This document shows, one piece after another, positions 8,640 to 17,984 of a stretch of DNA of 64,000 nucleotides. A program made the translations under genes and the position numbers. Each line of letters starts with the position of its first letter. Within the stretch, counting starts at the first letter, position 1. The DNA lies in NCBI GenBank assembly GCA_902547295.1, contig CACCNJ010000005.1, positions 19,377-83,376 on the forward strand, given 5' to 3'. The DNA comes from an uncultured SAR86 cluster bacterium (GTDB lineage Bacteria > Pseudomonadota > Gammaproteobacteria > Magnimaribacterales > D2472). The notes beneath the pieces were generated by a model, which was given only the letters and a program-made list of their open reading frames with translations, did no database searches and was not told where the DNA came from.

Positions 8640-9278
8640 GTGAAAGATTATCAAAAGTCATTTTTAAATTTAGCAATAGAATCTCAAGCACTACAATTTG
8701 GAGAATTTACACTTAAATCAGGCAGACAAAGCCCATATTTTTTTAATGCTGCAAATATGCTTAAAGGCTCTAATTTATTCCAGTTAGCACAATGTTATGT
8801 CGACGCAATAATTGATAACAATATTGAGTTTGATTGCATATATGGTCCTGCCTATAAGGGTATTTTTCTTGGTTCTATTGTTGCTACAGTTTTCAGTGAA
8901 CAGGGTAAAAATTATCCTGTTAGCTTCAATAGAAAAGAGGTGAAAGATCATGGAGAAGGTGGAAATATTATAGGTCCGGATCCAAGTGGAAAAGTGTTAA
9001 TTATTGATGATGTTTTATCGGCTGGAACTGCTGGAAGAGAATCAATTAATTCAATAATTAATCATAATGCGACTCCTTCCAGTTTTGTTGTTGGTCTTGA
9101 TAGACAGGAGAAAGGAGTTTCTGATGAATCAGCCAGTAAAGAATTAGAAAATGAATTCAATATGAGTGTTACATCGATAGTAAATCTTGACTCTCTGATT
9201 GCATACGTCAAAAATGAAACTGAGCTTACAGAACATCTTGAAGGCTTAAATAACTATAGAGAGACCTGGGGCGCTTAA
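8640..9278 (+). CDS. pyrE: orotate phosphoribosyltransferase
   Basis: PyrE converts orotate and PRPP to orotidine 5'-monophosphate. The 212-aa protein has the type I PRTase PRPP loop VLIIDDVLSAGTAGRE near 120-135, and the flexible-loop region FNRKEVKDHGEGG near 96-108. The start is GTG at 8640, immediately after the rph stop with no gap. The next gene begins one base after its stop. Confidence 0.96.
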   Translation: MKDYQKSFLNLAIESQALQFGEFTLKSGRQSPYFFNAANMLKGSNLFQLAQCYVDAIIDNNIEFDCIYGPAYKGIFLGSIVATVFSEQGKNYPVSFNRKEVKDHGEGGNIIGPDPSGKVLIIDDVLSAGTAGRESINSIINHNATPSSFVVGLDRQEKGVSDESASKELENEFNMSVTSIVNLDSLIAYVKNETELTEHLEGLNNYRETWGA

Positions 9279-9890
9279 ATGTTTTCAGGAATTGTTCAAG
9301 GTACAGGAAAAATATCCAAAATAATTTCAAAAAAGAATCATATTACTTTGGAAATATCTGCTCCTAAAAATTTTAATAAAAATCTAAAAAAAGGAGCTAG
9401 CGTATCAATAAATGGAATCTGCTTAACCTCTTTAGATAATGGTAAAAAGAACCTGAAGTTTGATGTTATCAATGAAACATTATCAAAAACAAATATTGGT
9501 AAAGCTAGAAAAGGTTCTTTAGTAAATTTAGAAAGGTCAATTACAGCATCAACAGAAATAGGCGGTCATCTAATGTCGGGGCATATCCATTTTGCTGGAA
9601 AAGTTGAGAAGATAATAACGAAAAACACCAATAAAGATCTTCAAATTAATTTTCCAAAGAAATATAAGCAATATATTTTTGAAAAAGGCTATATAGGTGT
9701 AAATGGATGCAGCTTAACTCTTGGGAAAGTTAATAATGACTCTTTTTATGTGCATTTAATACCTGAAACTCTAGAAATTACCAACCTTAGTGACTTAAAA
9801 AAGGGTTCTTTTGTAAATATCGAGATTGATCAAAATACGATTGCTATAGTTGAAACAGTTAAGAATTCTTTAGCTGCCCAAAAATCTTGA
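9279..9890 (+). CDS. ribE: riboflavin synthase alpha chain
   Basis: This enzyme dismutates two 6,7-dimethyl-8-ribityllumazine molecules to riboflavin. The 203-aa protein has two lumazine-binding repeats: MFSGIVQGTGKI at the N-terminus with SINGICLT near 46, and GHLMSGHIHFAGKV near 95 with GVNGCSLT near 143. Both repeats are complete. The 3' end overlaps the convergent pyrB by 21 bp, which makes antisense contact between the two transcripts likely. Confidence 0.95.
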   Translation: MFSGIVQGTGKISKIISKKNHITLEISAPKNFNKNLKKGASVSINGICLTSLDNGKKNLKFDVINETLSKTNIGKARKGSLVNLERSITASTEIGGHLMSGHIHFAGKVEKIITKNTNKDLQINFPKKYKQYIFEKGYIGVNGCSLTLGKVNNDSFYVHLIPETLEITNLSDLKKGSFVNIEIDQNTIAIVETVKNSLAAQKS

Positions 9891-10775
9891 TAATACAGCC
9901 ATTCTTATTGCAACACCATTTGCAACCTGTTGCCTAATTACAGAATTTTCTGAGTCATATACAGCTTCTGTTATTTCAACATAATTAACCGGTCCTGGAT
10001 GCATTACTATTGCGTCACCTTTTGCAGACCCAAGTTTTTCAGAAGACAATTGATACTCTGATTTATATGTTTCAAGATCTAAATTAAGCTCTTTTTCAAA
10101 TCTTTCGTACTGAATTCTCAAAGCCATTACAACATCTGCATTTTCAAGGGCTGACTCTAAGTGAGATTCATACTTGCCAATCTTAGGATTTTGATACTTG
10201 GTACACATTTCAGGATGCCCACAAAATATTAGCGATCCTAAATCAAAATTTGATACACCTTCAACAAAAGAGGAAGTAACTCTAGAATGATCAAGATCTC
10301 CTACTATAACAATATTCAGACCATCTAAATTTTCTTTATGATCGATAATTGTCTTTATATCTAAAAGCGCTTGTGTTGGATGTGAGATTGATCCTTCCCC
10401 TGCATTTATGAAAACCATTTTTGGCAAACATTCAGCTAATTCTCTAATTACAGATTCGGGATGTCTTAACACACATAAATCTACACCCATAAGATTGAGA
10501 GCATCTACAGTTTCAAAAATAGATTCTCCCTTTTGGACTGAGGAATTGTCAATATCGAAATCTATTACTGAGCATCCTAAATTGTTTGCAGCAATTGCAA
10601 AAGATGACTTTGTTCGTGTACTTGGCTCACAAAAAACATTTGCAACTATTTTGTCTGGAAAAAGATTTTCTTTCCTAAAGTTACCTTCATCATCAATGAA
10701 GTTATTTGAGAACTCTATCACGTCCAGTATGTCTTTTTTTGAAAGATCGTTTATTGATAAAAGATTATTAGCCAT
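9870..10775 (-). CDS. pyrB: aspartate carbamoyltransferase catalytic subunit
   Basis: PyrB condenses carbamoyl phosphate and aspartate in pyrimidine synthesis. The 301-aa protein has the carbamoyl-phosphate motif STRTKSSF at about 53-60, HPTQALLDI near 131 and the C-terminal HPGPVNYVEI near 260. No regulatory pyrI gene is next to it; instead ridA lies upstream and overlaps by 8 bp. Enterobacteria have pyrB-pyrI-ridA, so pyrI appears to be missing from an otherwise familiar order. Feedback control by PyrI is therefore not expected unless pyrI is elsewhere. Confidence 0.96.
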   Translation of the reverse strand: MANNLLSINDLSKKDILDVIEFSNNFIDDEGNFRKENLFPDKIVANVFCEPSTRTKSSFAIAANNLGCSVIDFDIDNSSVQKGESIFETVDALNLMGVDLCVLRHPESVIRELAECLPKMVFINAGEGSISHPTQALLDIKTIIDHKENLDGLNIVIVGDLDHSRVTSSFVEGVSNFDLGSLIFCGHPEMCTKYQNPKIGKYESHLESALENADVVMALRIQYERFEKELNLDLETYKSEYQLSSEKLGSAKGDAIVMHPGPVNYVEITEAVYDSENSVIRQQVANGVAIRMAVLSRFLGS

Positions 10776-11154
10776 TAATTAATACTATTGCCTCTATTTC
10801 AACATTTACTCCAAGCGGGAGACCAGAAACCTCCACAGTGGCTCTTGCTGGATATGGTTCAGAAAAATACTCTTTCATCATATCGTTAACAACTGCAAAA
10901 TTACTCAAGTCAGTAAGAAAAATTGAAATCTTTACAATATCATCAAGGCTACACCCCGCAGCTTTGCAAATACTTTTCACATTTTCTAAAACTTGTTTAG
11001 CCTGATCTTCTATTGATCGCGATACTAAGTCGCCAGTCTCAGGATCCAATGGTATTTGGCCAGATATAAACATTAAATTTCCTGCTTTTACTGCTTGAGA
11101 ATATGGTCCAATTGCCTGTGGTGCATTTTTTGTTGAAATAATTTCTTTTGCCAT
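10768..11154 (-). CDS. ridA: RidA family enamine/imine deaminase
   Basis: RidA hydrolyses reactive 2-aminoacrylate and related imines released by PLP enzymes. The 128-aa protein matches the family end to end: NAPQAIGPYSQAVKAGNLMF near 10-29, SGQIPLDPETG near 31, and the substrate-site arginine in PARATVEVSGLPLGVNVEIEAI near 102-123. The stop overlaps the pyrB start. The gene is preceded by a short AAGGAG ribosome-binding sequence in the minus-strand leader near 11162-11167. Confidence 0.95.
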   Translation of the reverse strand: MAKEIISTKNAPQAIGPYSQAVKAGNLMFISGQIPLDPETGDLVSRSIEDQAKQVLENVKSICKAAGCSLDDIVKISIFLTDLSNFAVVNDMMKEYFSEPYPARATVEVSGLPLGVNVEIEAIVLING

Positions 11155-11189
11155 CTTAATATTCTCCTTGTAAAAAATACTCTATTTTA

Positions 11190-13373
11190 CTACTTATCAT
11201 TAATATTTCTTTTACAACTTGTTGTAAATTTTAGCGATCTCACTTTTTGCATAATACTCTTTAGTTCTTCTTTGTCTTTAACTTCTATCTGTATCTCAAA
11301 TCCTGCAAACTTTTTATCAATTGTTTTTGTATTTACAGATCCTATGTTTATTCCTGATTTGGCAAATACAGAACCTAAATCTGATAAAACTCCAACTTTA
11401 TCTTCAGTATTTACATCGATTTTCACTTTATAAGAATGCTCTTTTTTATTTTCTCCCCATATAGCAGGCATATATCTTGGATCTTTTTTTAAGAAAGGTT
11501 TTACCTGTTTACATTTTTGATTATGAATAATCATGCCTTTTTCGGTATCAGAGTGTGCAACAACTTCATCTCCGTAGACTGGGAAGCAGCACTTAGCAAA
11601 CCTAACTGTCACACTTTCAATTTTATTATCAAGAATTAAGACCGGCTTTGGCTCTTTTATTCCTTCTCTTATTTGAAGTCCTGAATAAAATCTTTCTGCA
11701 ATAATGCTACCAGTTCTTTTTCCAAGCCCAAGATCAGTAAGAAGTTTATTAAGAGAGGTTACTCCGATGGAGTCTAGGATCTTCTTGAGTGAGTTTCCTC
11801 TATATTCCTTCAAACTAGATCCAGCTCTTTTAAGCTCAGTTTCAAGCATAACTTTGCCAGCTTTTCTTGCATCAGATGCTTTTTGTTTTCTTAGTCTAGA
11901 CCGAATTGCACTTCTAGCCTTGCTTGTTGCTACATAATTTAACCATGATGGATCTAGGTATGGTTCTTTTTTGGATGTAATAATCTCAACAGTTTGTCCT
12001 GACTCTAACTCAATGTTCAAAGGCACTTCACTTCTATTTACTTTACATCCAATAATTGTGTCTCCTAGATCAGTGTGAACCTCATAAGCAAAATCTATTG
12101 GAGTTGAGCCCCTTCTTAAAGCATATATATCACCTTTTGGAGAGAACAAGAAAACTTCATCAGAACTGAGGTCAGTCTTAATTGATTGAGCAAATTCTGA
12201 TGGATCATTAGTTTTCTTTTGAAGATCTGCTAATCCCAATAGCCATCTTGAAGCTCTTAGTTCTGATCCTTGTTTTTTATCATCAGTTTTATACTGCCAA
12301 TGCGCTGCAATACCAAAGTTTGCAATCTCAGCCATATTTCTTGTTTGAATCTGAACTTCAATAGGAAAAGCGTCTAATGCTAACAAACTAGTATGAAGAG
12401 CCTGATAGCCATTACTTTTAGGGATAGCGATATAGTCCTTAAATCTATTTTCTATCGGAGAGAAATAGTTATGGATGATACCTAAAGATCTGTAACACTC
12501 ATCGATAGAATCAACTAATATTCTGAATCCGTAAACATCTAATATTTCAGAAAATGGCTTATGTTTAGATTTAATTTTTCTATAAATACTATAAATATTT
12601 TTCTCTCTTCCTTTTACTCCTACTTGCTCAATTCCGTTTGATTTGAGTTTACGCTTAAGCTCCTTTCTTATTTTTGAAATTATTCTTTTTCTTCCACCAC
12701 TTGATTTATTAATTGCACTTTCAAGCATGGATGCTCTGAGTGGATGAATACATCTAAATGCAAGATCCTCCAACTCAGATCTAATTTCTTGCATACCTAT
12801 TCTTAAAGCTAATGGTCCATATAATTCTATTGTCTCTTTAGACTTCATTATTTGTTTTGATCTTGGGAGATGTTCGATAGTTCGCATGTTGTGAAGACGA
12901 TCACAAATTTTTACGAGAATTACTCTAACGTCTTTAGACATTGCTAGCATCATTTTTTGAAGATTATTAGCATCTCTGTCTGATCGACTAGTTATATCAA
13001 GCTTACCAAGCTTACTAACTCCATCTACGATGTTTGCAACATCATTTCCAAATAAATCTTCCAAGTTCTTTTTTGTAACATCACAATCTTCTAATACATC
13101 ATGCATAAAAGCTGCACAGATAGAATCTGGATCCATTTTTAAATCCAATAATATTGTTGCAACTGCAAGAGGATGAGTAATATATTTTGATCCATCCATT
13201 CTGTCTTGGCCATCATGAGCATAGAAGGCAAAAGAGTATGCGGTCTGGATTTTTTTTATTTCGTCTTTGTTGAGATATTGTTTTGCGCTTTTATAAAATT
13301 TTGCTGGTAACCTTAATAGGTTTGCTTCGTTGAAATTCTCTAATAATATGTTTGGGAGCACATGTTCGCTCAA
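11190..13373 (-). CDS. spoT: bifunctional (p)ppGpp synthetase/hydrolase
   Basis: A 727-aa RelA/SpoT protein controlling the stringent response. Domains in order: HD hydrolase (H67, and H91-D92 in FMHDVLED), synthetase (about 240-360, with the RFKD motif of bifunctional enzymes in NRFKDYIAIPKSNGYQALHT), TGS (about 405-465) and a C-terminal ACT domain (about 650-722). The intact HD site and RFKD motif indicate both hydrolysis and synthesis. No second RelA is in the window. It follows rpoZ and gmk in the usual gmk-rpoZ-spoT order. Confidence 0.96.
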   Translation of the reverse strand: MSEHVLPNILLENFNEANLLRLPAKFYKSAKQYLNKDEIKKIQTAYSFAFYAHDGQDRMDGSKYITHPLAVATILLDLKMDPDSICAAFMHDVLEDCDVTKKNLEDLFGNDVANIVDGVSKLGKLDITSRSDRDANNLQKMMLAMSKDVRVILVKICDRLHNMRTIEHLPRSKQIMKSKETIELYGPLALRIGMQEIRSELEDLAFRCIHPLRASMLESAINKSSGGRKRIISKIRKELKRKLKSNGIEQVGVKGREKNIYSIYRKIKSKHKPFSEILDVYGFRILVDSIDECYRSLGIIHNYFSPIENRFKDYIAIPKSNGYQALHTSLLALDAFPIEVQIQTRNMAEIANFGIAAHWQYKTDDKKQGSELRASRWLLGLADLQKKTNDPSEFAQSIKTDLSSDEVFLFSPKGDIYALRRGSTPIDFAYEVHTDLGDTIIGCKVNRSEVPLNIELESGQTVEIITSKKEPYLDPSWLNYVATSKARSAIRSRLRKQKASDARKAGKVMLETELKRAGSSLKEYRGNSLKKILDSIGVTSLNKLLTDLGLGKRTGSIIAERFYSGLQIREGIKEPKPVLILDNKIESVTVRFAKCCFPVYGDEVVAHSDTEKGMIIHNQKCKQVKPFLKKDPRYMPAIWGENKKEHSYKVKIDVNTEDKVGVLSDLGSVFAKSGINIGSVNTKTIDKKFAGFEIQIEVKDKEELKSIMQKVRSLKFTTSCKRNINDK

Positions 13374-13393
13374 GATAACCCCCCTATAGTCAT

Positions 13394-13663
13394 CTATCCT
13401 ATGTTTTCGTCTTCTTTATTACTTGGAGCAGAGAATTCATCTAACAATACATCTTCCTCGAGAGTTTTTTCAAGAGTTTCTCTATCAAGAAGCCCTTCTT
13501 CAATCTCTCTTAATGCTACTAATGTTGGCTTATCATTATCCCACTCAACCAAAGGATCTCGACTTGTAGTTGATAATTGTCTTGCCCTTTTTGAAGCCAT
13601 AAGTATTAGATCAAATCTACTAGGAATTTTTTCCAAACAATCTTCTACTGTTATTCTTGCCAT
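13394..13663 (-). CDS. rpoZ: RNA polymerase omega subunit
   Basis: An 89-aa protein with the omega signature: [30 protein letters not shown] at residues 1-30 and [11 protein letters not shown] near 48. Omega assists assembly of the beta' subunit and can carry a ppGpp site together with beta', which agrees with the following spoT gene. Length and start are standard. A ribosome-binding sequence (GGGAG on the minus strand near 13674-13679) supports the start. Confidence 0.96.
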   Translation of the reverse strand: MARITVEDCLEKIPSRFDLILMASKRARQLSTTSRDPLVEWDNDKPTLVALREIEEGLLDRETLEKTLEEDVLLDEFSAPSNKEDENIG

Positions 13664-13706
13664 TTATTAATCTCCTGGGACGAGTATTCTAATTCTAATC
13701 ACCCCA

Positions 13707-14327
13707 TTAATCCAATAAATTTTTTAATATATTTTTATTATAAGTTTCATTATATTCATAATTCTTATTAAATATAATAGAAGTTATGTCATTAAGAGCT
13801 CTATTAAAATCATCATTTAAAACAATATAATCAAAATATTTAGCATGCTTCAATTCTTTTATTGCATTTTCCATTCTTCTATTAATAACATGATCAGCAT
13901 CAAGACCTCTTAAGATTAATCTCTTTTTTAATTCGCCTAATGATGGAGGAATAATAAAAATTGATATAACTTCTTTAATTGAGTTACTAATTTGAATAAA
14001 TCCTTGAACGTCAATATCTAAGACAACGCTGATATTATTATCTAGCTTCTCTTCAACAAAAGCTTTAAGAGTTCCGTATTGATGTCCATGAACATCAGCA
14101 CTCTCAATAAATGCGTCTTTTTTCTTAAGATCATTAAACTCGTTATCAGTAATAAAAAAATAATCTTTGCCATGAGTTTCTCCTTCTCTTGGTGATCTTG
14201 TTGTCGCAGATACTGATAATTCTATATTCTCATTATTACTAATGATTTCTTTTATAAGAGACGACTTTCCGGCACCTGAAGGTGCTGCAAAAACAATTAA
14301 CTCTCCTTTTTTTAAATCATTCAACAT
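13707..14327 (-). CDS. gmk: guanylate kinase
   Basis: Gmk phosphorylates GMP to GDP. The 206-aa protein has the P-loop APSGAGKSS at 15-23, the GMP-binding SVSATTRSPREGE near 38-50 and the G-x-x-Y region near 52-60 (GKDYFF). Length is normal. It overlaps the upstream yicC by 11 bp and lies ahead of rpoZ and spoT, tying GTP supply to (p)ppGpp metabolism. Confidence 0.96.
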   Translation of the reverse strand: MLNDLKKGELIVFAAPSGAGKSSLIKEIISNNENIELSVSATTRSPREGETHGKDYFFITDNEFNDLKKKDAFIESADVHGHQYGTLKAFVEEKLDNNISVVLDIDVQGFIQISNSIKEVISIFIIPPSLGELKKRLILRGLDADHVINRRMENAIKELKHAKYFDYIVLNDDFNRALNDITSIIFNKNYEYNETYNKNILKNLLD

Positions 14328-15165
14328 TTTGAGTTTGCTCTCTCATTTCTTCAATAAGTAACTTCATATCAAGTGCATAATTTTTTAGTTTTGAGTCGTC
14401 GATCTTTACTGCAAGAGTATTTGACTCTCTAAAAAGCTCTTGCAATATAAAATCTATTTTTTTTCCACTTGATGTTTTCTTTGTTAGCTCTTCATTTATT
14501 GTTTTCGTATGAAAAAAAATTCTATCTAATTCCTCTGAAATATCATGTTTCAAAGCAAGCATAGCAACCTCTTGATCCAACCTAGTTTCGTCAAAATCTT
14601 CTATAAGATTTTTTATTTTATTTTTATAATTTTTTATTCTTTTATTAAGAGTTTTTTTCTCCATATTCTGAATACTTCGAGCAATCTTTTCTATGCTCTT
14701 AGTCTTTTTAGATAATACGTTTTCAATCTTTTTTCCTTCTTTAAATCTTGAATTAATAAATTCTTTTAAGGCAGTATTAAAGTTATTTTTGATTAGTTTC
14801 TTATTGATACTTTGAGACGTTTCTATATTAAAAATTCCTGACACATCTTTTATATCTGAAAAATTTAAGTCTACTCTATTTCCAAGTGCTTCTTTTAATG
14901 AGCTTTCAAGCATTCTAAGTAGTTTTTTATTGATCTCATATTTTGTTTTTGAGGATGATTTTGCTTTTATCTTTACCTCTATTTTGCCTCTATTTATATT
15001 TTTAGATATTGCTTCCCTAATGAAGTCTTCTATATCATTACCCAAATTATTAGATTTTATTGATAGTTCTAAAAATCTATGATTTACACCTCTAATTTCA
15101 ATTGAGATATTGGACGTTTTATCAAAAGATTCAGACAAACCGAACCCAGTCATGCTACTAATCAT
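14317..15165 (-). CDS. yicC: YicC family endoribonuclease
   Basis: A 282-aa member of the YicC family (YicC N domain plus DUF1732 C-terminal domain). MISSMTGFG at the start and IRGVNHRFLELSIK near 25-38 mark the N-terminal domain. EVAMLALKHDISEELDR near 199-215 and a C-terminal LQELFRESNTLAVK mark the second. E. coli YicC was reported to be an endoribonuclease acting on small RNA; transfer of that role here is by homology. Coupled to gmk by overlap. Confidence 0.93.
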   Translation of the reverse strand: MISSMTGFGLSESFDKTSNISIEIRGVNHRFLELSIKSNNLGNDIEDFIREAISKNINRGKIEVKIKAKSSSKTKYEINKKLLRMLESSLKEALGNRVDLNFSDIKDVSGIFNIETSQSINKKLIKNNFNTALKEFINSRFKEGKKIENVLSKKTKSIEKIARSIQNMEKKTLNKRIKNYKNKIKNLIEDFDETRLDQEVAMLALKHDISEELDRIFFHTKTINEELTKKTSSGKKIDFILQELFRESNTLAVKIDDSKLKNYALDMKLLIEEMREQTQNVE

Positions 15166-15197
15166 TTAAACATTGTATTTTGCAAAAGAGTTGAGTT

Positions 15198-15872
15198 CTA
15201 GTCGTATTCATCAAAAATAAAGCCTAAACTCTTCAATTTTGAATTTGAGATATTGCCCTGTTCGTCATTTCTATCTTCTGCACAATTAAATATCTCATGT
15301 TCTTCTGAATTAAATTCGTTCTCTATAAAGAATTTAATAATATTTGCAGCATTATTTCTGTGTAAGTAATTTGCAAACTTTCTTTCAGTTACTGTTTGAT
15401 AAAGACCAGCAAATCTTAAAATTATTAGGTTTTTGCGATAATTTTTTATTTGGTTATTTTCATAGTTAACTAGAGTTTTGCTCCTAAAATCATCTTCGCT
15501 TAAAGGATCTGATTCTATGAAGATACCGGACTTATTATTTCCGTACACTCTTGTTGATGAGATGGTTATAAATTTTTTATATGATAATTCACTAGTCAAT
15601 CTAAAAACATTTTCTGAGGAATTGATAAAACCTTTTTTGTATCCATCTTCGTCAAACGAGCTTGGTTTTGGTATAAAAATTATTGAATCATATTCAGTTA
15701 TATCTAATTTTGGGATCTCCTTTGATAACCAGTCCCATTTAATATAATTTTTTATATCTGATTTGTGATTACCCCTCGATATTGGGTACAACTCATATTC
15801 ATTATCCTTGATAATATGACTAATTCTTTTAGCAATATCGCCAAAGCCTATTATGAGAACATTTTTTTTCAT
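15198..15872 (-). CDS. NAD(P)-binding sugar-epimerase-like protein
   Basis: A 224-aa Rossmann-fold protein. NVLIIGFGDIAKRI at 4-17 is a nucleotide-binding GxGxxA variant, SSTRVYGN near 106-113 contains the Ser-x-x-Arg-x-Tyr-Gly pattern of the extended SDR/epimerase family, and LRFAGLYQ near 151 is the substrate-side motif. It is shorter than typical epimerases. It lies downstream of the hairpin that ends hppA and upstream of yicC. Substrate unknown; the YeeZ-like atypical SDR group is the closest I can suggest. Confidence 0.75.
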   Translation of the reverse strand: MKKNVLIIGFGDIAKRISHIIKDNEYELYPISRGNHKSDIKNYIKWDWLSKEIPKLDITEYDSIIFIPKPSSFDEDGYKKGFINSSENVFRLTSELSYKKFITISSTRVYGNNKSGIFIESDPLSEDDFRSKTLVNYENNQIKNYRKNLIILRFAGLYQTVTERKFANYLHRNNAANIIKFFIENEFNSEEHEIFNCAEDRNDEQGNISNSKLKSLGFIFDEYD

Positions 15873-15895
15873 GTTGTGCCTACATTAACTCAAAA

Positions 15896-15923
15896 AAAAT
15901 CCAGGGCTGCAACCCTGGATTTT
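15896..15923 (-). terminator. rho-independent terminator between hppA and the epimerase-like gene
   Basis: A perfect 11-bp inverted repeat: left arm AAAATCCAGGG at 15896-15906, loop CTGCAA at 15907-15912, right arm CCCTGGATTTT at 15913-15923. On the minus strand it lies 16 bp after the hppA stop and ends in a run of A/T that reads as U in RNA (complement of CAAAAAAAAT), the standard terminator form. It would work in both directions. Confidence 0.88.
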
Positions 15924-15938
15924 ATTGCGTTAAAAAAT

Positions 15939-17921
15939 TTATATGCTTAATAATGGCGCAATTACAAGGCTAACTATAGCCATTACATTTATTAAAATAT
16001 TCATTGATGGTCCTGACGTATCTTTAAAAGGATCGCCTACGGTATCACCTACTACAGCTGCTGCGTGAGTATCAGAACCTTTGCCACCTAGGTTACCCTT
16101 CTCAACATATTTTTTTGCATTATCCCAAGCACCTCCGGCATTCGCCATCATAAGTGCGAGAGATACACATCCTAACAGCCCACCAGCAAGCATACCTCCC
16201 AAAGCTTGAGCACCAAGACCAAAACCAACAATAGCTGGCATAGAAACTGCAATTACTCCTGGTAACATCATTTTCTTTAATGCAGCTTTGGTTGCTATCT
16301 CAACACATTTTTCAGAGTCAGGCTCAGCTGTGCCTTCCATTAAGCCAGAAATTTCTTTAAATTGTCTTCTGATCTCATTAATCATTTCAAATGCTGCATC
16401 ACCAACAGCAGTCATAGTTATTGAAGAAACTAAAAACGGTATACAAACTCCTATAAACATTCCAACTAAAACAATTGGCTCTGTAAGTGCTAATGAAAAT
16501 TCAGGATTTGCTACACCTACTACAGCAGAAAAAGCTGAAATTATTGCTAAAGCAGCTAACGCTGCAGCTCCAATTGCAAAACCTTTTCCGATTGCAGCAG
16601 TAGTATTTCCTAATTCATCAAGAGAGTCTGTAATTTCTCTTACTTCCTCACCCATACCTGACATTTCAGCTATGCCACCAGCATTGTCAGCAACCGGTCC
16701 ATATGCATCTATTGCCATAGTTATTCCAACAGTAGCAAGCATACCAACAGCAGCAATTCCTACACCATAAATGCCCGATAGTTGAGTTGAAGTAAGGATG
16801 ATGCCTGCTAGAATAACAATAGGTATTACAACTGATTGCATTCCTACTGATAAACCTGAAATCATTACAGTTGCAGAACCAGTTTCTCCTGATTCAGCAA
16901 TTTTCTTTACTGGGCCTCCACCTGTGTAATATTCTGTAATAAGTCCAATCAATACACCGCCAACAGCTCCAGCAATAACACACCACCATACATTCATTCC
17001 AACTCCGTCAAAAGAATTAATTATGAAATAGGCCATGGCCACAAATATTACTGGCGCTAAAAGAGTTCCAGATCTCAATGCACTTGCAGGTGCTTTTGCT
17101 GACTGAAGCTTAACTATAAATATTCCGATTATTGAAGCTATTAAACCAGTCGCAGCTAAAGCGAGTGGAAGCATCATCATATCTTGGTTTCCAAGCGTAT
17201 AAGCTATTGCTATTGATGCAATCATAGAACCGCAATATGACTCAAATATATCTGAACCCATTCCAGCAACATCACCAACATTATCTCCAACATTATCCGC
17301 AATAACACCCGGATTTCTTGGATCATCTTCAGGAATACCAGCTTCAATCTTACCAACAAGATCAGCTCCAACATCAGCGCTTTTTGTAAAAATTCCTCCA
17401 CCTACTCTGGAAAAAAGTGCTACAACAGATGCTCCCATAGCAAAACCTTCAAGCTTATGAGGATCAATTTCAGCTGGGATGTAGAAATAATATAATCCAC
17501 CTAAACCAATGAGACCCAATGATGCAACACATAGACCCATTATAGAACCACCATAAAAAGAAACCGACAAAGCCGCTGCTGGACCATCTTTTTGAGCTGC
17601 AGTTGCAGTTCTAACATTTGCTTTAGTAGCTGCATACATACCAATAAAACCTGCAACAGATGAGCATATTGCTCCAACAACAATAGAAATTGCTGTATAA
17701 GGTCCCAATGCATACCACGCTAATAAAACTATTACCGCAATAAATATGGATAAATATTTATACTCTGTTTTCATGAAAGCGAGAGCTCCAGCATGAATCT
17801 GATCGCCTATTTTTTTTACCTTATCCTCGCCATCGGGATATTTCATGACAAGCTTATAAACAACAAATGCCATTACCATACCCAATATGCCAAGAACTGG
17901 TGGAATGATTAAATTATCCAT
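15939..17921 (-). CDS. hppA: membrane-bound ion-pumping pyrophosphatase, K+-dependent type
   Basis: HppA couples PPi hydrolysis to export of H+ (or Na+) across the inner membrane. The protein is about 660 aa with some 16 hydrophobic helices. It has [22 protein letters not shown] with the catalytic loop, [11 protein letters not shown], and the C-terminal [14 protein letters not shown]. The stretch [11 protein letters not shown] has Ala and Gly where K+-independent enzymes have Lys and Thr, so it belongs to the K+-dependent group; which ion is pumped cannot be read by eye. I chose ATG at 17921 rather than 17957 because AAGGGG lies 7 bp upstream and a TAGAAT -10 box at 17948-17953 would start transcription after 17957. 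Confidence 0.93.
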   Translation of the reverse strand: MDNLIIPPVLGILGMVMAFVVYKLVMKYPDGEDKVKKIGDQIHAGALAFMKTEYKYLSIFIAVIVLLAWYALGPYTAISIVVGAICSSVAGFIGMYAATKANVRTATAAQKDGPAAALSVSFYGGSIMGLCVASLGLIGLGGLYYFYIPAEIDPHKLEGFAMGASVVALFSRVGGGIFTKSADVGADLVGKIEAGIPEDDPRNPGVIADNVGDNVGDVAGMGSDIFESYCGSMIASIAIAYTLGNQDMMMLPLALAATGLIASIIGIFIVKLQSAKAPASALRSGTLLAPVIFVAMAYFIINSFDGVGMNVWWCVIAGAVGGVLIGLITEYYTGGGPVKKIAESGETGSATVMISGLSVGMQSVVIPIVILAGIILTSTQLSGIYGVGIAAVGMLATVGITMAIDAYGPVADNAGGIAEMSGMGEEVREITDSLDELGNTTAAIGKGFAIGAAALAALAIISAFSAVVGVANPEFSLALTEPIVLVGMFIGVCIPFLVSSITMTAVGDAAFEMINEIRRQFKEISGLMEGTAEPDSEKCVEIATKAALKKMMLPGVIAVSMPAIVGFGLGAQALGGMLAGGLLGCVSLALMMANAGGAWDNAKKYVEKGNLGGKGSDTHAAAVVGDTVGDPFKDTSGPSMNILINVMAIVSLVIAPLLSI

Positions 17922-17947
17922 ATAAAACCCCTTATTTTTAATAAAGC

Positions 17948-17953
17948 ATTCTA
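17948..17953 (-). promoter_or_regulatory. candidate -10 box for hppA
   Basis: The minus strand reads TAGAAT here, 5 of 6 matches to the sigma-70 -10 consensus, 27 bp before the chosen hppA ATG. The -35 region is only AT-rich and has no convincing TTGACA. The position decides between two in-frame hppA starts. Confidence 0.35.
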
Positions 17954-17984
17954 GCAAATTATTCGAAACAAAAACGTTTTTTCT

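Noticed and set aside
16288..16770. 160-aa plus-strand frame opposite hppA
   Set aside because: Low-complexity Ala/Ile/Pro shadow of the pyrophosphatase gene.
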